A DNA stretch of 13,831 nucleotides from an uncultured bacterium (GTDB taxonomy: Bacteria > Patescibacteriota > Dojkabacteria > SC72), in assembly GCA_937899155.1 (NCBI GenBank), contig CALDJM010000015.1:1-13831 (forward strand), given 5' to 3'. Made by a program: the position numbers and the translations under genes. Below the pieces are notes generated by a model, which saw only the letters and a program-made list of their open reading frames with translations, was not told where the DNA came from and ran no database searches. Below are positions 1 to 6,957 of this stretch, piece after piece (the stretch's first letter is position 1; every line of letters starts with the position of its first letter).

Positions 1-883
1 CTCCTAAAATGATATCAAAACTATTTATTAACCCATGACGCAACAGGTCATCAAATATTTCGTACTCAGCACCTTCAACATCTATTTTTAAAATATACCT
101 ATGTCCATTAGATTTTTTCATATGCTTCCCTAGTTCTGTGCTAGCCTTTCTAACGCTAACTGCAATCTCTGTTCCTTTGTCTTTCCTTGAATCCGACCAA
201 TATTTTGAATGGAATTCTTTATTCATAGTCCCAACACCATCATCATTTTTAAGAAAGTAAAGCTTCTGTCTTGAATTTGTATCTGACAGACCAAAGATAT
301 TTACCTCTATCTTTTTAAACAGTTCTTTATTTTTCTCCGCATTTTCTAATATATACTCTTCTAGAGATGGGTTTATCTCATACCCTACAACTTTATGTAT
401 CTTATTATTCATCGCAAACCACATTGAAGAGAAGCCTTTATTCATTCCTAAATCAAAAAGTGTATATTTACATTTACTATTTAGTAACTTGTTATTGAAT
501 TTATATGATTCTAAGCCAAAAATCTGACTGATTATCCCTACAGAATAATCAGTTACAAGCTCATACTTCTTCTTATAGAGAAAATATAGTTTCCCTTTTT
601 CAGGGTTATGTTTTAAAAATTTGATATCTCCTTTACGACAGTTCTCGTAAAGGTAACTTGCCTGAACATTTATCTTATTAAAAAAAGAGGTGTCAGGACC
701 AAAAAACTGCTTAATTCTCCCCTCCCTCAAGTTAAAGAAATCCTTTGATAAAAACAATATTAAAAACTTTGTGTTAAAATTGACCTGCTCTCCAAATAAA
801 AGATTATTTAAGTAGAACATTATACCTTCTCGGACTCCAAGCACCCTTACTCTGTTTCTAAAATTACGTAATTTATTTATCAT
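1..883 (-). CDS. FkbM-family SAM-dependent methyltransferase, 3' end missing
   Basis: Open frame read from ATG at 883 to the window edge, giving 294 codons with no stop; the C-terminus lies outside. Seen: a class I methyltransferase fold with motif I DLGMNKG (residues 144-150), an acidic residue after strand 2 in GYEINP (167-172), and the FkbM hallmark LKIDVEGAEYEIF (265-277). Known: FkbM-type enzymes O-methylate sugars or polyketides and are common in glycan loci. Inference: it methylates a sugar of the polysaccharide made here. About 140 residues precede motif I; they show no motif I recognise, although FxGPDTSFF (61-68) stands out. The start overlaps the 3' end of the upstream glycosyltransferase gene by 11 bases, which suggests translational coupling as the last visible gene of the leftward unit. 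There is no clear ribosome binding site. The family call is firm; the substrate is unknown. Confidence 0.85.
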   Translation of the reverse strand, partial: MINKLRNFRNRVRVLGVREGIMFYLNNLLFGEQVNFNTKFLILFLSKDFFNLREGRIKQFFGPDTSFFNKINVQASYLYENCRKGDIKFLKHNPEKGKLYFLYKKKYELVTDYSVGIISQIFGLESYKFNNKLLNSKCKYTLFDLGMNKGFSSMWFAMNNKIHKVVGYEINPSLEEYILENAEKNKELFKKIEVNIFGLSDTNSRQKLYFLKNDDGVGTMNKEFHSKYWSDSRKDKGTEIAVSVRKASTELGKHMKKSNGHRYILKIDVEGAEYEIFDDLLRHGLINSFDIILG

Positions 884-1853
884 TTTTATTTTTGAGATAT
901 TTAATTATTTTTGTTTTCGTTAATGGAAGACCCAGAAAACCATATGTTGCCTCCTCCACATTAAAGACAAAGGCTTTTTTATGAACTTTCCAAAAATATC
1001 TTAATGCATTACCCGTACGCTTGTTGTTGTATCTCCCTTCAATATATCTCTTTTCTCGATCCCTGAACTGAACGTCCTTGAAATTCATATGGTAATGAAT
1101 AACTAAAGATTGAGGGCAATTTCTCAAATCATACCCTGCCTTGTTTATACGAAGGCATACTTCATTATCCTCAAAACTTCCTTCCATTTTAGGATCTATT
1201 GGAAAGTGCTTGTAATATCTTGATTTCCATAGAGTCGCCCCACCTGGAACCCAAGGGCACGTTTGATAATTATCTACTGTATCTCCTTGCCAAAAGAATT
1301 TACCACTGTCTAGAAGATTAAAAATATAGTAGTCTTCTGTCTCATCCATTGTGCCTCCATTAAACTGGATTGTTAAATCTGGGAAGATTACCTTAGAACA
1401 CACTGCAACAGTTTTCTCATTATTCTGTAAGACATATAATAAGTTTTCTAAATAATAAGGGGTGACAATAATATCATTATCTACAAACAGAAGGTAATCT
1501 CCTTTAGCATACTTGATTGCCTCAGACCTTCCTTTTGCACAACCTAAATTTACAGACGACTCTATAAGCTTAAGTTTCGGATATTTTCTTACAAATTTTC
1601 TCAATATTGACAGTTCATCCTCATCAGAAGAATTATCAAACACTACAACCTCAAAGGGAACTTTTGTGTGCTCATATATCTCACGGAGGGCAAACATCGT
1701 ATCTTCTACTCGATTAAAACTCAACATTACGATAGATACTAGAAAATCATTACTTGGTAATTTCAATCTATGTTTCCTTTTTGAGTATAAATCCGCAAAA
1801 GCCTTATTAATCTTTCTATAAACAAACTGTTTATTTCTTTCTTTTAATAGCAT
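873..1853 (-). CDS. GT2 family glycosyltransferase (single GT-A domain)
   Basis: Predicted cytoplasmic or membrane-associated inverting glycosyltransferase of 326 residues. After a basic N-terminal 35 residues comes the GT-A fold: VSIVM (39-43), nucleotide-binding DNSS (73-76), NLGCAKGRSEA (102-112), and metal-binding DND (125-127, in FVDNDIIV). The acceptor side has WVPGGATLW (201-209) and the likely catalytic-base region FEDNEVCLRINKAG (227-240), followed by HYH (253-255). This is the layout of rhamnosyltransferase-like GT2 enzymes, but the donor sugar cannot be read from sequence. The gene lies 9 bases after the stop of the 705-residue transferase and overlaps the start of the FkbM gene by 11 bases, so the three leftward genes look like one operon. 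The start is ATG at 1853 with no Shine-Dalgarno match. Confidence 0.88.
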   Translation of the reverse strand: MLLKERNKQFVYRKINKAFADLYSKRKHRLKLPSNDFLVSIVMLSFNRVEDTMFALREIYEHTKVPFEVVVFDNSSDEDELSILRKFVRKYPKLKLIESSVNLGCAKGRSEAIKYAKGDYLLFVDNDIIVTPYYLENLLYVLQNNEKTVAVCSKVIFPDLTIQFNGGTMDETEDYYIFNLLDSGKFFWQGDTVDNYQTCPWVPGGATLWKSRYYKHFPIDPKMEGSFEDNEVCLRINKAGYDLRNCPQSLVIHYHMNFKDVQFRDREKRYIEGRYNNKRTGNALRYFWKVHKKAFVFNVEEATYGFLGLPLTKTKIIKYLKNKNDK

Positions 1854-1862
1854 AAGTTTATT

Positions 1863-3980
1863 TTATTTAAAAATATTGTGTAAAGTTTTTCGATATTTCT
1901 CCCATGAATGTTCCGCATGTAAACGACACATTGCATTTTTTCTTACTTGATTAAGATTGTTATTATCCATTCTAGTATATTGAATTAGTTTCTCCAAGTA
2001 TTCATCTTCATTAAAAATATTATCTACTAGCAACCCTGTTTCACCATCTTTAATAATCTCACTAATTCCGCCAACATTAGATGCTACTACAGGAAGCCCT
2101 AAAGATATTGCTTCTAAGAGGGTATTAGGCATACCATCAAACCAAGAGGTATACAAAAACAAATCGTACTTCTCTCCATGGATTCCGTGTAACCCTCCCT
2201 TGTAAGCACCATATGTGCGAACATTTTTATATTTTTCAAGCTTGCGAAGGTTAAAACTTTTGTCCATTACAGAACTACCATATATATGGAAATTCATATT
2301 CAATCCTTCCACTTTTTTTAAGAGATTCTGTAAGACTCCCGGTAATTTTTCATAGTCTATTCTGCTAGCCCATAATACATCCCAACTTTCCTTCTTAGTA
2401 TAATCCTTATCCTCTATATCTATACTGTGAACAGGTTGGTAAAGAACTGAAAAACTGTCTGGATCTAGACCAAACATCTCCGATAAGACCTTAATAATAT
2501 TATGATTATCTGTAATCACTGATTTTAAATCATTCACTATGTAAGGGATAAAATCAAAGGCGAATCCTGTTAGTTGACCTTCCTTAGTTCTACTAGTACT
2601 GAAACAGAAACAATAGTAATCAGAATACTTAGATAGTTCCTTACTATCTGAAAGCAATAAATCAAAAAGGGAATGAGAGTTAACATTAACAACTTTATCA
2701 GCATTAACCTCTATAAGAAACCTTTTTAATAGGATTTGTTTTTCAACACTATTTAAAGCTACAAATGAATTACCATAATCAAAAAAGTAAATGTCTTTGT
2801 CAACCTCTGACAGAATCTCTGATGAAGTCCCTTCTGTCGTTATTAAGCCTATTTTCCTGTCGGGAAACTCCTGTTTTAATCCTTTTATCAAATTTATAAC
2901 TAATTTGTCAGCCCCCCCCCTTTTCAACCAAGGACATAGAATCAAAACATCTAATTCTTTTGGGAAGTGAGAAAGTATGTCGTAAAGATAATTGTCTACA
3001 TTTTGGTTCAAAGGAGTCTGACTTTCTCTATACAAAGGAGTTGAAGGAGGGTATAGTTTTGGTTCTATTACATTAATCTTTCTCCACTCTGATAACATCC
3101 ACTCACTATATACATTTTCACTCTTTTTTCTCTTTTCTTTTAAAGCAAAAAGTTTAAGGTATAGCTTAGGAAAAAGTTCAGAAGCAATTTTCTTCAGAAT
3201 CATTCTATCATCTTCCTTCTCTTTGATTTTTGTTAAGGCAGACCGTATTCTCTTTGTCCTTTTAGAAAGAAAAAATGGAAGAATTATGGATGACTTCTCC
3301 CATTCTTTAATATCTGAACTTTTAATCTTTACACTTCTTTTATTGAATATTTCCTTCGATGCTACTAGGTGTTTCTTGTCAAAATCCTGTCTAACATGAA
3401 TGAAAGAGAGTGTTTGAGGGATTACATCTACTACCATGCCAACACTTAAGACATCACAATAAAATGATTTAATGCCCATGAAATACTTTCCACTTTTTTG
3501 GATTCTGATATAATCTTTTTTGGTGACAAGAAAACTACTTCCCCAAATATTTGCTGTTAAAATTGAGATATTAGTAAAAAGTTCGTTTTGAGAAGACAAA
3601 GATGTATGAGTATATGATTGCTCACCGTAAAAAACTTTTTCTTCTGGGACATATAATCTGTTATCCTCTTTCTCTATTTCTTCAAATCTTTCTAGTAGAT
3701 TTAGTGAGATATAATCTCCTGAATCTAGAAACAACAAATTTTCTCCTTTGCAATTATCTGCAGAGAAATTTCGGATATCTGAAAAATGAAGATCTATCCC
3801 TTTTAAGGTTGGCAACTTTAAGAGCAAATCCTTCATTATTTTCTTGTCTACAAGGATTATGACTTCCTTTAAGTAAGGATGCCCTTCTAATAAAGTTATA
3901 TTTCTAACTGTTTTATATAATCCCAAATCGTAATCAGGACTATTTATGATAACGGAATATGTTCTTTTCTTTTTACTCAT
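1863..3980 (-). CDS. Two-domain glycosyltransferase: degenerate GT-A domain plus GT4 (GT-B) domain, with a poly-G tract
   Basis: A 705-residue protein, about twice the length of a single-domain transferase. The N-terminal part (about 1-200) resembles a GT2 domain: YSVIINSP (8-15) and NLLFLDSGDYIS (81-92), where DSGD replaces the usual DxDD. A basic, probably helical linker spans about 205-330. The C-terminal GT4 domain starts with LILCPWLKRGGADKLV (346-361), continues with WASRIDYEKLPGVL (537-550), and ends with the donor-binding region FDGMPNTLLEA (614-624) and GLPVVASNVGG (628-638). Asp615 stands where the E-x7-E motif normally has its first Glu; Glu623 keeps the second. A run of nine G encodes R354-G355-G356-A357, at the glycine-rich loop of the GT4 domain. 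First gene of the leftward unit, start ATG at 3980, with an extended -10 promoter close upstream and no Shine-Dalgarno site. Donor and acceptor are unknown. Confidence 0.85.
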   Translation of the reverse strand: MSKKKRTYSVIINSPDYDLGLYKTVRNITLLEGHPYLKEVIILVDKKIMKDLLLKLPTLKGIDLHFSDIRNFSADNCKGENLLFLDSGDYISLNLLERFEEIEKEDNRLYVPEEKVFYGEQSYTHTSLSSQNELFTNISILTANIWGSSFLVTKKDYIRIQKSGKYFMGIKSFYCDVLSVGMVVDVIPQTLSFIHVRQDFDKKHLVASKEIFNKRSVKIKSSDIKEWEKSSIILPFFLSKRTKRIRSALTKIKEKEDDRMILKKIASELFPKLYLKLFALKEKRKKSENVYSEWMLSEWRKINVIEPKLYPPSTPLYRESQTPLNQNVDNYLYDILSHFPKELDVLILCPWLKRGGADKLVINLIKGLKQEFPDRKIGLITTEGTSSEILSEVDKDIYFFDYGNSFVALNSVEKQILLKRFLIEVNADKVVNVNSHSLFDLLLSDSKELSKYSDYYCFCFSTSRTKEGQLTGFAFDFIPYIVNDLKSVITDNHNIIKVLSEMFGLDPDSFSVLYQPVHSIDIEDKDYTKKESWDVLWASRIDYEKLPGVLQNLLKKVEGLNMNFHIYGSSVMDKSFNLRKLEKYKNVRTYGAYKGGLHGIHGEKYDLFLYTSWFDGMPNTLLEAISLGLPVVASNVGGISEIIKDGETGLLVDNIFNEDEYLEKLIQYTRMDNNNLNQVRKNAMCRLHAEHSWEKYRKTLHNIFK
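2912..2920 (-). repeat. Homopolymeric (G)9 tract within the coding sequence, candidate phase-variation site
   Basis: Nine consecutive C on the plus strand, read as nine G in codons AGG GGG GGG GCT (Arg-Gly-Gly-Ala, residues 354-357) of the 705-residue transferase. The background is AT-rich and no other G or C run in the window was seen to exceed six. With eight G the next codons read CTG ACA AAT TAG, stopping after about six codons. With ten G they read GGC TGA, stopping almost at once. Either slip removes the whole GT4 domain. Poly-G tracts of this length in glycosyltransferase genes are known phase-variation sites in Campylobacter, Helicobacter and Neisseria; use as a switch here is inference. 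Confidence 0.7.
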
Positions 3981-3994
3981 AATAAGTTTATTAT
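3979..3994. repeat. 16-base palindrome overlapping the start codon of the leftward operon
   Basis: ATAATAAGTTTATTAT pairs with itself over seven A/T pairs each side, with a G-T pair at the centre. It covers the first bases of the ATG at 3980 and the short leader of the leftward transcript. It could be an operator half-site or a weak RNA hairpin affecting initiation. In such AT-rich DNA, chance is a real alternative. Confidence 0.25.
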
Positions 3995-4003
3995 TCTGAA
4001 ATA

Positions 4004-4033
4004 ATTATAACATGCATCCTCTCGTAGTTACAA
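4004..4033 (-). promoter_or_regulatory. Predicted sigma70-type promoter for the leftward glycosyltransferase operon
   Basis: On the minus strand TATAAT occupies 4009-4004 and is preceded by TG one base upstream (4012-4011), an extended -10 element. A TTGTAA hexamer (4 of 6 to consensus) lies at 4033-4028 with an 18-base spacer. Transcription would start near 3997, leaving a leader of about 17 bases before the ATG at 3980, with no Shine-Dalgarno sequence in it. Confidence 0.6.
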
Positions 4034-4040
4034 AAGACAG

Positions 4041-4069
4041 TTGGTTCATTTCTAATAAACAGGTATAAT
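4041..4069 (+). promoter_or_regulatory. Predicted sigma70-type promoter for the rightward glycosyltransferase operon
   Basis: A perfect TATAAT at 4064-4069 is placed 17 bases after TTGGTT at 4041-4046 (3 of 6 to the -35 consensus). The start site would be near 4076, about 22 bases before the ATG at 4098. The leader carries a weak Shine-Dalgarno match, TAGGA, at 4088-4092. The -35 box lies only 7 bases from the -35 box of the opposite promoter. Confidence 0.6.
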
Positions 4070-4097
4070 CTGTTATTTATATAACCATAGGACCTTT

Positions 4098-5120
4098 ATG
4101 AAAAATCCCACAGTCAGCATTTTAATGCCTTCGTACAATTATGAGAAGTATATAAAAGAAGCAATTAATTCCGTATTAAATCAAACATTTCAAGAATGGG
4201 AGTTAATCATTATTGATGATGGTTCCAAAGATAACTCTGTCAAACTAATCAAAAGTATTACAGATCCTAGAATCATTTTACTAACTCAGAAGAATCGAGG
4301 TGTTACTTTTACACTGAACAAAGCTCTATCCTTAGCTAAAGGGGATTACATCTGTTTTTTGGATGCAGATGATAAATATCATAAAAACAAGCTTCGTGAA
4401 CAAGTAAAGTTAATTAACAAAGGTTTTGACATTGTAACAACGAAAGTACAAGCTATTGACAGTAATAGCAACAACCTTGATGTCGAACATTTCAAAGATA
4501 CATGGAACAATTTTATTCCTAAGGAAGTCTTCGGGGAAAATAAAGTACAACATTTTCTAGAAAAAAACTACCTTTGCAAGTCTGCTACAATGTTGCGTAA
4601 ATCTCTTTTTGAAAAGTTTGGGCACTTTAGAACAGATTTAATAACAGCATATGATTTAGAGCTTTGGTTAAGAATGATTCCCGAATCAAGATTAGAAAGA
4701 TGCGAGGATATACTTACTTTTTACAGATGGCATGACAAAAACGAATCAATCACTAATAATTCCAGAATCAAAATGGAGCTTATATTGATTATTGATTCTT
4801 TTATCTGCAACAAACTTAATAAGAATCTAAATAATCTTAATTTGCAAAAATATAGTAATACTATCTACTCTATGTTATGCAACAATAATTTAAACAAAGG
4901 GTTTTTAACATTGCAAATCATCAAATGTTCACAAAATATTAACAATGCATTTGAAATTCTAGCTGACAAAACATTAAAAAAACATATGCTGAATGCTTTA
5001 TCTGACAACAAATTACAAGATTATGAAATGGGGAATAAGAATAATACGGTAAAATTAAGACATCGTATCATTCCATTTAAAATTAGAAGTATACTTAAAA
5101 AGTTTTTCACTAAGAAATAA
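4098..5120 (+). CDS. GT2 family glycosyltransferase
   Basis: First gene of the rightward operon, 340 residues. Classic GT2 features are in order: VSILMPSYNYEKYI (6-19), IIIDDGSKDNS (37-47), metal-binding DADD (89-92, in CFLDADDKY), the catalytic-base region AYDLELWLRM (184-193), and YRWHDKNES (209-217), a region typical of EpsE/WcaA-like enzymes. Residues after about 220 are Asn- and Leu-rich with no clear membrane segment, and the protein ends in a basic tail, which suggests peripheral membrane contact. The N-terminal 50 residues are closely similar to those of the GT2 encoded at 6147-6956, so the two are probably paralogues. Start ATG at 4098 with TAGGA five bases upstream. The reaction is sugar transfer from a nucleotide sugar to a growing glycan; donor and acceptor are unknown. 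Confidence 0.9.
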   Translation: MKNPTVSILMPSYNYEKYIKEAINSVLNQTFQEWELIIIDDGSKDNSVKLIKSITDPRIILLTQKNRGVTFTLNKALSLAKGDYICFLDADDKYHKNKLREQVKLINKGFDIVTTKVQAIDSNSNNLDVEHFKDTWNNFIPKEVFGENKVQHFLEKNYLCKSATMLRKSLFEKFGHFRTDLITAYDLELWLRMIPESRLERCEDILTFYRWHDKNESITNNSRIKMELILIIDSFICNKLNKNLNNLNLQKYSNTIYSMLCNNNLNKGFLTLQIIKCSQNINNAFEILADKTLKKHMLNALSDNKLQDYEMGNKNNTVKLRHRIIPFKIRSILKKFFTKK

Positions 5121-5147
5121 AACAATGAAAAATCGCTAAGTATCTAT

Positions 5148-5831
5148 ATGACCAAATCACAAACCTACATAACAATTCCAATGTACAACGATGAGAAAAT
5201 GATTCTTAATGTAATTAAGGATTTAAACAATGCTGGATATAATAATATTGTAGTGGTAGATGATGGTAGTAAAGATAATGGATACAATATTGTAAAAGAT
5301 AATAGTAATGCAATAGTAACAAGACATATAGTTAACAGAGGACAAGGAGCAGCACTACAAACAGGTATGGAAATAGCATTAGATAGAGGTGCTAAATATA
5401 TAATTCATTTTGATTCCGATGGACAACACGATGTAAAAGATTTAGACAAAATGTTAGACACCTTGGTTAAAGGTAAATATGACATAGTACTAGGTTCAAG
5501 ATTCATACAAGGAAACAAAATACCTTTAAAAAAGAAAATTATATTAAGATTAGGAATACTATTTACCTACCTCCTCTCTCAGATATGGTTAACAGATGTA
5601 CATAACGGATTAAGAGTAATGACAGCAGAAACTGCTAGGAAATTAGATCTACAACATGATCGTATGGAACACGCTTCAGAGATATTAGATAAGGTTAAAT
5701 CATTAAACCTTAAATACAAAGAAGTACCTGTAACTATCCACTACACAGATTATTCACAAGCTAAAGGACAGAGAATATCTAATAGTATAAATATTGCTAT
5801 GAAATTAATATCATCAAAATTAAAAGAATAA
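5148..5831 (+). CDS. DPM1-like GT2, probable polyprenyl-phosphate sugar synthase
   Basis: A 227-residue GT2 of the dolichyl/undecaprenyl-phosphate sugar transferase type: TIPMYND (9-15), VVVDDGSKDN (35-44), NRGQGAALQTG (63-73), DSDGQHD (89-95), LGSRFIQGN (115-123), TDVHNGLRVM (149-158) and VPVTIHYT (193-200). The hydrophobic stretch 131-147 probably lies on the membrane as an interfacial helix. Members of this family move a sugar from a nucleotide donor to a polyprenyl phosphate. The gene shares one base (TAATG) with the DUF2304 gene that follows, a tight coupling that suggests a complex. A comparable pair is GacI/GacJ of the group A Streptococcus carbohydrate, where GacI makes GlcNAc-phosphate-undecaprenol and GacJ stimulates it; that parallel is from memory. 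The sugar used here is not known. Local GC is low (about 25-30% in lines counted). Confidence 0.88.
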   Translation: MTKSQTYITIPMYNDEKMILNVIKDLNNAGYNNIVVVDDGSKDNGYNIVKDNSNAIVTRHIVNRGQGAALQTGMEIALDRGAKYIIHFDSDGQHDVKDLDKMLDTLVKGKYDIVLGSRFIQGNKIPLKKKIILRLGILFTYLLSQIWLTDVHNGLRVMTAETARKLDLQHDRMEHASEILDKVKSLNLKYKEVPVTIHYTDYSQAKGQRISNSINIAMKLISSKLKE

Positions 5832-6160
5832 TGGTAATACAGTATATTGTTACAGGAATAATAGCCGTAATTCTAGTACAATTAATAGTTAGGGTTATCA
5901 AAGATAGGACACAATTCTTTAAACTTCTCTTCTGGGGTCTTTTTTGGGGTGTATCTCTTATATTTATATGGCTACCAACTAATACCATAGATAAGTTAGG
6001 ACAACTATTTGGAGTTGGAAGAGGAATTGATGTGTTAGTATATCTTTCTATAATATTCCTTTTCTATTACATATTTAGACAAAATGATAAAGTTAATAAA
6101 CTAGAGAAACAAATAACTAAATTAGTTAGAGAACTAGCCAAGCAAAATGCAAAATCCTAA
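5831..6160 (+). CDS. DUF2304 family small membrane protein
   Basis: A 109-residue protein with three predicted membrane segments (about 4-22, 30-48 and 66-82), the DUF2304-like signature GVGRGIDVLVYL (61-72), and a charged C-terminal helix with coiled-coil character (about 84-104). DUF2304 proteins sit beside DPM1-like GT2 genes in many polysaccharide loci and are thought to help those enzymes act at the membrane. The ATG overlaps the TAA of the upstream GT2 gene by one base, and the 3' end overlaps the next GT2 gene by 14 bases. Both overlaps point to co-translation. No catalytic residues are apparent, so an accessory role is the best inference. Confidence 0.85.
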   Translation: MVIQYIVTGIIAVILVQLIVRVIKDRTQFFKLLFWGLFWGVSLIFIWLPTNTIDKLGQLFGVGRGIDVLVYLSIIFLFYYIFRQNDKVNKLEKQITKLVRELAKQNAKS

Positions 6161-6956
6161 AGTTACAGTCTTAATGCCTGCATATAATGCAGAGGAATAT
6201 ATAGGCACTGCTATAGAAAGCATCCTAAATCAAACCTACAAAGATTTTGAATTCATAATAGTAAATGATTGCTCTACTGATTCGACTCTAGATATTATCA
6301 AAAAATATGCTAAGAAAGATAAAAGAATTAGAATAATCTCGAATAAGAAGAATCAAAAAATAGCTCAAACATTAAATAATGGATTGAAAGAGGCAAAAGG
6401 TAAATATATTGCAAGGTTAGATGCTGATGATTGGAGCTATCCTGAAAGATTGGAGAAACAAGTAAATTTCATGGAAGAAAATCCTGATGTTGTATTATCA
6501 AGTGGAAATATGGAAATTTGTGATGGAGATTTAAACAAAAAGAACATATCTAACTATCCACTTTCCGATAAAAATATTAGAAAAGTTTTTCTACAATACA
6601 ACCCTACAGTATCCCCTGCAATGATATGGAGAAGGAAAGTATCCGAAGAGATAGGTGGTTTTAGCCTTAATACAATGTCTGAAGATTATATGTTCTTTAT
6701 GGATATGTCATCAAAAGGGGAAGTTGCAAATTTAAAAGATGTCTTAATTAAATACAGAGTATTGAATACCTCTGCCTCATCTACACAGATGAGAAGAGCT
6801 CACCTTTCAACAATACAAATTGCTCTAACCGGTTTTCTCAAATACGGATATACTATTACATTCAAGACACGTTTGGTTATGATGACACGGTTTGTAACTG
6901 CTTTCCTAATCCCTCCTTCGATTTGGAGATATATAACATCTAGAATAAAGAGATAA
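6147..6956 (+). CDS. GT2 family glycosyltransferase
   Basis: A 269-residue GT2 with VTVLMPAYNAEEYI (6-19), IIVNDCSTDS (37-46), metal-binding RLDADD (90-95) and the acidic catalytic region MSEDYMFFMDM (177-187). A Cys replaces the common Gly in the NDGS-type motif. The N-terminus matches that of the 4098-5120 enzyme at many positions (NP, LMP, YN, E, YI, AI, LNQT), so the two probably arose by duplication. The C-terminus (about 225-269) is hydrophobic and basic and may bind the membrane. The start ATG at 6147 lies inside the DUF2304 gene, a 14-base overlap. A single base separates its stop from the next gene. Donor and acceptor cannot be assigned. Confidence 0.9.
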   Translation: MQNPKVTVLMPAYNAEEYIGTAIESILNQTYKDFEFIIVNDCSTDSTLDIIKKYAKKDKRIRIISNKKNQKIAQTLNNGLKEAKGKYIARLDADDWSYPERLEKQVNFMEENPDVVLSSGNMEICDGDLNKKNISNYPLSDKNIRKVFLQYNPTVSPAMIWRRKVSEEIGGFSLNTMSEDYMFFMDMSSKGEVANLKDVLIKYRVLNTSASSTQMRRAHLSTIQIALTGFLKYGYTITFKTRLVMMTRFVTAFLIPPSIWRYITSRIKR

Positions 6957-6957
6957 T

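Noticed and set aside
1513..1821. 102-codon plus-strand frame
   Set aside because: Antisense shadow of the GT2 gene at 873-1853.
5797..5988. 63-codon minus-strand frame over the DUF2304 gene
   Set aside because: Antisense to a membrane protein gene; the hydrophobic look is a by-product of that composition.
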